Assembly: GCA_019787685.1 (NCBI GenBank)
Contig: JAHNUO010000009.1
Coordinates: 1,302,001-1,366,000, forward strand
Direction: 5' to 3'
Length of the DNA stretch: 64,000 nucleotides
DNA from: Chiua virens
Taxonomy: Eukaryota > Basidiomycota > Agaricomycetes > Boletales > Boletaceae
This document shows, in pieces, positions 59,315 to 64,000 of this stretch (position 1 is its first letter; each line of letters starts with the position of its first letter). Under the pieces are notes generated by a model. It was not told the origin of the DNA. It searched no databases and saw only the letters and a list, made by a program, of their open reading frames with translations. The position numbers were made by a program, and so were the translations under genes.

Positions 59315-60740
59315 TCACAAAAGTGAACTCTCTATGTGCACCGGACCAATTTCCTTCGCATCCCCCTTCGGCAAGAGCAGCATCCATCTGTTCTTCTTGA
59401 TTTCGGAGCCTTTCTTGCCAAAGTACCTTTCGCTCTCAAAACTCCACTCATCGACCGCCCTCACCCACTGACCCAAGCCATCGCAGTACTCCTGTACCTG
59501 CGAGTTCAAGGGCTCGTCCCATTCTGGAAGAGCGGCCTTGGCCGCATGGAACCTCTCCTGCGCTCCAAAAAGAAGGTCTTCCACCCACAACATGGCGCCG
59601 TTCACGTCTGTCCTATGTTCGTGCATGACAATTGTGATAATGTTGTGTCCGTCATCTCCGCGCAGCTGCTCCATATTGTAGGAGTATATATCCTTATAGC
59701 CAATTAGAGTCGCGTCAGTACCCGTCAGTACCACTTTATGCACATTGAACTGACATTACAGAAGGCGATGATATCGGTGGCCGCCAGAATCATCTCTTGA
59801 ATGGCAGGGTGTGACATCACTTCATCGGGGATGTCCAGCCCGAGCTCACATATGGAAAATGAAATCTTTACTCCGCTGGTACGACGTCGCGCAGTGACAT
59901 AACTTTCGATGTCGAGGATGCGCCGTTCTTTCTTGTCAATGGACTCCTGAACGACGCTTTCGAGATATTCATCCGCAGCATGGATGAACCTCTTCTGTGC
60001 GACCGCGGTCGCATTCTGTACAGCTAAGTCCCAGAACCTGCAGGTTTGGCGAGTTAGGATGATATTGAAAGATGACAAGACTCTCGCAACACTTACTGAC
60101 GGACAAATTCACCGCCAAGCCACTCTCCTTTCGGGCGCGGTGTATGAGGATTCCGGAGAGCGTCCATTACCACGTCCTTTTGCTTACGGACCTCAATGGG
60201 TGTGGACCTATCCGAATATTCATCGAACAAGAAGACCACGTGCATGAGATGACATCCAATTCTAGCATGTTCTGAATGGCCAACTAAGTAATTTCGCTCA
60301 TAAAGGTACGGCTGAACACCTCACCTTTGCTTGCTTTAGGATAAGCCAGACAAGCCAGAAGATCTGCAATGCGAAATGAATATACGGGCAATAGCAGGAA
60401 ATGAGAGAATGGGCTCACTGAAGTCGCAGTGATCGTAAGCATGCTGGGCTTTGGGACTGAAGGCTTGAAAGCTCGCTACCCAAGCATCAGTTTGCTTCTT
60501 TAGGACAGCGTAATTTGGGTTGATCTGGCGTGGCCAAGGCCACCTGGCAAGCACATCCGGGATAAAGGCTCTGGTTGGTCTAGTGTCCTTTTTCTCGACA
60601 GAGGACTCTTCCCGGAGGACAGATGCATCGACCCCGACCTTGCGCTTCCGCACGATCAGGTCAGAAATACCAGAGAAGGCGAGATGTATGAGCAAGCCGT
60701 TGAACACACTGAACAGAAGGAGCCTAGCAGAATTTTCCAT
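59315..60740 (-). CDS. Sesquiterpene synthase (class I terpene cyclase)
   Basis: Exons (minus) 60740-60419, 60363-60325, 60271-60097, 60037-59755 and 59692-59315; 398 aa, fully open. Landmarks: [42 protein letters not shown], the Mg-binding DEYSD motif ([11 protein letters not shown]), [34 protein letters not shown], the NSE triad [10 protein letters not shown] split by an intron, [32 protein letters not shown] (RY pair) and the tail [10 protein letters not shown]. Role: ionises and cyclises farnesyl diphosphate; basidiomycete clade resembling protoilludene/cadinene-type synthases, product not predictable. Oddity: ~65 residues precede the usual start and include a hydrophobic span ([16 protein letters not shown]). 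Met 60752 is an alternative start. TTCAACGTTCAA motifs lie 73 bp upstream. Confidence 0.93.
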
Positions 60741-60812
60741 GATTCCAAACATTCGATTGTGCTTCGTGATTGATTTATACGAAGTGCCAGGTGTCGTCGT
60801 GTCATCATCAAG

Positions 60813-60832
60813 TTTCAACGTTCAATGTTCAA
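60813..60832. promoter_or_regulatory. TTCAACGTTCAATGTTCAA motif upstream of terpene synthase
   Basis: Near-repeat of the TTCAACG unit located 61-92 bp before the alternative terpene synthase start codons. It is the same motif family as at 31631-31651 and 22266-22289. Confidence 0.4.
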
Positions 60833-62369
60833 CAGCCACCTCATTCAATTTCCCATCAGACTGAACACCCTGAAGCAAGATTAATCAAAGGAGAAGGGCG
60901 GGAGAAAGGACGTCTGCCGACGCTTATTTCGGCTGGCTCGTCGTCTGGCGTGGTCACGGTGACTTGGCGGCAAATATTTCTGAGGACTCTTGAGGTCGAA
61001 ACTGGAAAATGAGAACGTAGAGGGGATCGGGTACTTCCGAGATAAGAAAACAAGCATTCGACAACGCTGGTACGGGGAACGATGGTGAGGATATTAGCGC
61101 CTTGATTGACTCGGATGAAGGTATTTCAAGTTCTTCGAACTGATCGGAAGGTTCCCCTGCCCCACTACATAAGACTATTTGTAAGGAACGGAAGAAATCA
61201 ACAGCTTGGTTGTTGCCGCTACTGTCTGACAAGGCATCAGTAACAGACGTCAGTGAGATCTGAATTGAGTGAATTTGGATGTTTCTTACGCATCGATCCC
61301 AATCCAGGGACAACGCCGTGGGCTTGAGGTGCTGGCAGTAAGTACGTGTCAAATCCCCATGAGATTCCGGAACCAGCTTCGCACGTCTGGGACTCAGGAA
61401 GTGTTACACACGGGCGTTACGACGAACGCGGAGTGAGAGCCGTTTCAGAGGAGAACGCTGACCAGGTTGCCATGGGGCCCAGCCCGGGGAGCAGTAGTGT
61501 CGCACCGGGCCTATGTGTACCTTTTCATACTTCCATACACTTTTTTACACTCCCAAATCAGTAGGATTTTTCAACTGTACCCTAGCCTCTCCTCTAACCT
61601 CATTCAGCTTGTTCCGAAGTGGTAGGACGATTGCCGAACAATACTCTAGTCATGATGTGCCCCTGCCACGAGAAATCAAGGGGTACTGTATGGATCACAT
61701 CCAACGCGAGATCATATGTAAGTTGACTCGGAAAACCAGCACAAAGAAAACTTACAGCACAGCCACCTGAAAATCTTCCCAAAATATGAATACCACCGAG
61801 CCGTGGACGTATCCTCCCAACAGCGATTGTATACTCAATCAGATGAACGCAAGATGAGATAAGTGCCAGGGTCCAGCATGCCTCGTCCTCGTCCTTGGTG
61901 GTCCGCCGGTCTCAGTAACTCCTTTAAGTTGGCTTTGCTGGCGATCAAGGTCAAGGTCTGCCGATGCTCCATGCTTTCCAATAAACCAATTGATTCCAGA
62001 ATCACAATCTCACACAATAAATTTCTTGTACTCCTCAGCTGATCACAACGCGCGACGTACGAAATATACATTGCTGCTAGTAACATGTCCACCAGACACG
62101 ATGATTTTACAGATTACAAAGTAGTGGCAGGCTAACGCGGAGTATGGTTGTTGGTTGTAATCAACTTCGTGTGCGAATCCACTCCCGGCGAACACCCGGA
62201 ATATATGCTGACGGCTTCGTAGTCGCGTTGGCACAAGATCGGTATGGGGGACAGGGCTGGTCTCGATTCCTCGCTTTTTTGTGCTCTATAGAACAAATCG
62301 TTGATTCCTGTTTGCACTTCCTGCAACACATCCTTGAAGAACTCAGACTGGGTGAGTTGAGGCGGTAAG
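60833..62369. other. Intergenic, no supportable gene
   Basis: Open frames of up to 132 codons occur on both strands but without domain blocks or convincing splice pairs. This covers the region between the terpene synthase and a weak hypothetical gene at 62.4 kb. Confidence 0.4.
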
Positions 62370-62842
62370 TCAACCAATAGGTATCTGGGAGGAAGTATCT
62401 TGGGAAATTTTGATGAAACGAACAATCTTTAAGCTCTGTGGTCCAGTACTCGCTTGGTGGGGTTCGGGGAAAGCTTCCCAATGTTCGTTGGCAACCTGCA
62501 AGACAGGCTCGGAATCAAACTCTGAAGTTTCAGAACGTTTGCGCGCGGAAGACGAGGGGCACATTTCGAATGAAGAAGTAGGGCGTGCTATGACAGCGGT
62601 ATGTACCCATGGGCACTTGATCACACATTTCCCGGAGTCCGGTATCTTCAACATTACGAGTGATTCAGCATTACGAGTGAGCTGGTTGAGCTCCTCGATT
62701 GCCTCGTGTCGGGGGATTCGGGCGTCTGCTTGAATATTACGATGGCTTTCTGTCTGATCCGACGATCTTCCCGGGCGGCTTCTCTGCTGGTCCGCCAGCG
62801 CTCCACCTCGAATTTGAACGATTGACATGGAAATTCAACCAT
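62370..62842 (-). CDS. Possible hypothetical gene
   Basis: Two overlapping minus-strand frames look coding: MVEFPCQSFKFEVERWRTSR with REAAREDRRIRQKA (frame 1), and EAIEELNQLTRNAESLVMLK with KCVIKCPWVHTAVIARPTSS (frame 2). They join if one base is lost near 62700. Residues are mainly polar and helical. No domain or supporting neighbour is known, and the frame change makes the model weak; it may be noise. Confidence 0.2.
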
Positions 62843-63359
62843 GACTCATCGAGGGTCGCTTCCATGCGCTCACGAATCTTACATCGTGGGCTCCAGGTTC
62901 CAATTTAATACGCTCATGCATCATTCCTGAACGGACGTGGGTCCTGATGGTACCTCTTGTAATCGGTCGAGGAAAGAATCCACGGACAACTGACAACTGG
63001 AATGTATATAACATTGTCACCGCGAAACATAAATACAATTTCGGTAGCTCAAGCGGAAAATCAGCGCACGGGATTTCATGATGGTCGGTAACAAAACTCT
63101 TAGATATTCCTGTCCGCCAAGAACGTCTCGATCTCCGCCAATAACTCGTTTGCAAGCTCTTCATTGCTACCTTCCTTGGGAGTTTTGCTCCGCTGCCGTT
63201 TGATTCAAGACAGGCATCAATTCACGAGTTAAAACAAACGGGCTTATGGCACTAAAATTGGATGTCCATGACTGCTGGACGTCATGGCATACATGACGAG
63301 AAAAAGCGCTTGAACACCTTGAACGCAATCAAACCTCAGGTACAAGAGAGCCACGTACG

Positions 63360-63905
63360 ACATACCATCAGGAGTCAGTGGATACTCTCTGAAGAGTCTT
63401 GGGTAGAATCAGCTATCTTGAATACGAGACATTTTTAACTCGTACATTGCAGCGTTGTGGGGTCTGGACTATATGTAGCAAGTCGCTCGTCAATAATCCA
63501 TATCATCCGAAGAATGTAGTGGCTTACCGAGGACGTCCAAACGTTTCTCTCTGTTCATAAAGTCCTGAGCAGTCTTTCTCGCGTTCCGTGGATCAATGAG
63601 ATCGAGCTCCAACTAAATGACCTCGCCATTGCCGGGTCCAAGCCCTTCCTGTTTTAACTTCGTAATGACTTCCTCTGCTTTAGTCTTGTTCCGAGCAGCC
63701 ATGTAGACTTCTGCACCTTTCCGTGCGAGGTGCTTGTCACTGTTTGACGGTGGCATAGCCAATACCGGCACTAGGAAGGAAATCAATTGAGCGGAAAGCA
63801 AGTTGAGAGATGTGTCACTTTCCGCCAGTCACGATGATGACTTTTCCAGACAAGTCTGGCAAGTCGGTGAGCAAAGACTTGAATTACTGTACGGATTATG
63901 CTTTG
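63360..63905 (-). pseudogene. Short-chain dehydrogenase relic (retinol dehydrogenase-like)
   Basis: Minus strand from about 63895: SLLTDLPDLSGKVIIVTGGK, an intron, then NAGIGYATVK and HLARKGAEVYMAARNKTKAE, EVITKLKQEGLGPGNGEVI, a TAG in place of the usual Trp, then LELDLIDPRNARKTAQDFMN and KRLDVL. Further blocks are only hinted at (NAAMYELKM). Damage: an ~8-bp insertion (GTGACAAG) between ATVK and HLAR, and the TAG near 63613. The family normally oxidises or reduces alcohols and ketones with NAD(P). The gene is close to the window edge but appears broken rather than merely truncated. Confidence 0.7.
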
Positions 63906-64000
63906 CGTCCTCGTGTCGCGATCACGTGATTGAGAAATGACGGTCTTCTTGCCATGTTACGGTGGCCCAACACCTCCCTCACTAGCGTTACTAAGTTTTC

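Noticed and set aside
60954..61352. 132-codon minus-strand frame upstream of the terpene synthase
   Set aside because: No start context, domain or splice evidence; Ser/Pro-rich translation typical of random frames in this genome.

Overview
The window is nuclear DNA of a filamentous basidiomycete, most likely an Agaricomycete. Genes are dense, on both strands, and cut by many short introns of about 45-90 bp. The gene set fits that group: an EPL1 homologue, a fused lysine-ketoglutarate reductase/saccharopine dehydrogenase, a CYP63-like P450, a DEYSD/NSE sesquiterpene synthase and Harbinger transposon relics. Exon structures given here are conceptual, built from splice signals plus conserved protein blocks.

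Layout. 1-3.3 kb: decayed PIF/Harbinger DNA transposon with convergent transposase and Myb-like genes. 4.7-8.1 kb: EPL1 (NuA4 acetyltransferase). 8.5-14.5 kb: a partly duplicated pair, MID1 calcium-channel subunit (+) and a UbiB/ABC1 mitochondrial kinase (-); 3'-end relics of both genes and a P-loop NTPase relic lie between the complete copies. 15.0-18.1 kb: CNNM/Mam3-like protein. 18.4-22.0 kb: LKR/SDH (-). 22.4-25.1 kb: Xaa-Pro aminopeptidase flanked by two identical tRNA-Gly(UCC) genes. 25.3-27.2 kb: epsin. 27.6 kb: MITE-like element. 29.2-33.1 kb: hypothetical gene, FabG-type SDR, BUD32 kinase. 33.5-35.2 kb: unknown gene with an internal repeat, whose diverged paralogue is at 57 kb. 37.2-42.8 kb: old-yellow-enzyme, ubiquitin C-terminal hydrolase, PAF1. 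43.3-45.5 kb: P450. 46.2-47.7 kb: broken 5'-nucleotidase-type phosphoesterase. 48.1-51.1 kb: MTO1. 51.6-54.0 kb: 5'-truncated DUF3638/DUF3645 relic. 54.1-56.8 kb: MAK21/NOC1 missing its N-terminus. 58.4-60.7 kb: unknown gene and sesquiterpene synthase. 63.4-63.9 kb: broken SDR at the edge.

Most genes are unrelated housekeeping functions: chromatin and transcription (EPL1, PAF1), tRNA modification (BUD32, MTO1), ribosome assembly (MAK21), ubiquitin (UCH), endocytosis (epsin), lysine metabolism and Ca/Mg transport. Only the terpene synthase and the P450 suggest secondary metabolism, and they are not adjacent.

Three patterns stand out. (1) Many conserved genes carry single-base frameshifts, mostly +1, while neighbours (MID1, PAF1, P450, MTO1, MAK21, terpene synthase) are open over their full spliced length. 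This looks like uneven residual indels in a long-read assembly, though some loci are plainly decayed. (2) GC-AG introns (seven found) and micro-exons (11, 12, 12, 17 and 18 nt) are frequent. (3) Segmental duplication has reshaped the region: the MID1/kinase pair, and a dispersed ~1.5 kb unit whose second copy abuts the truncated 5' end of MAK21.
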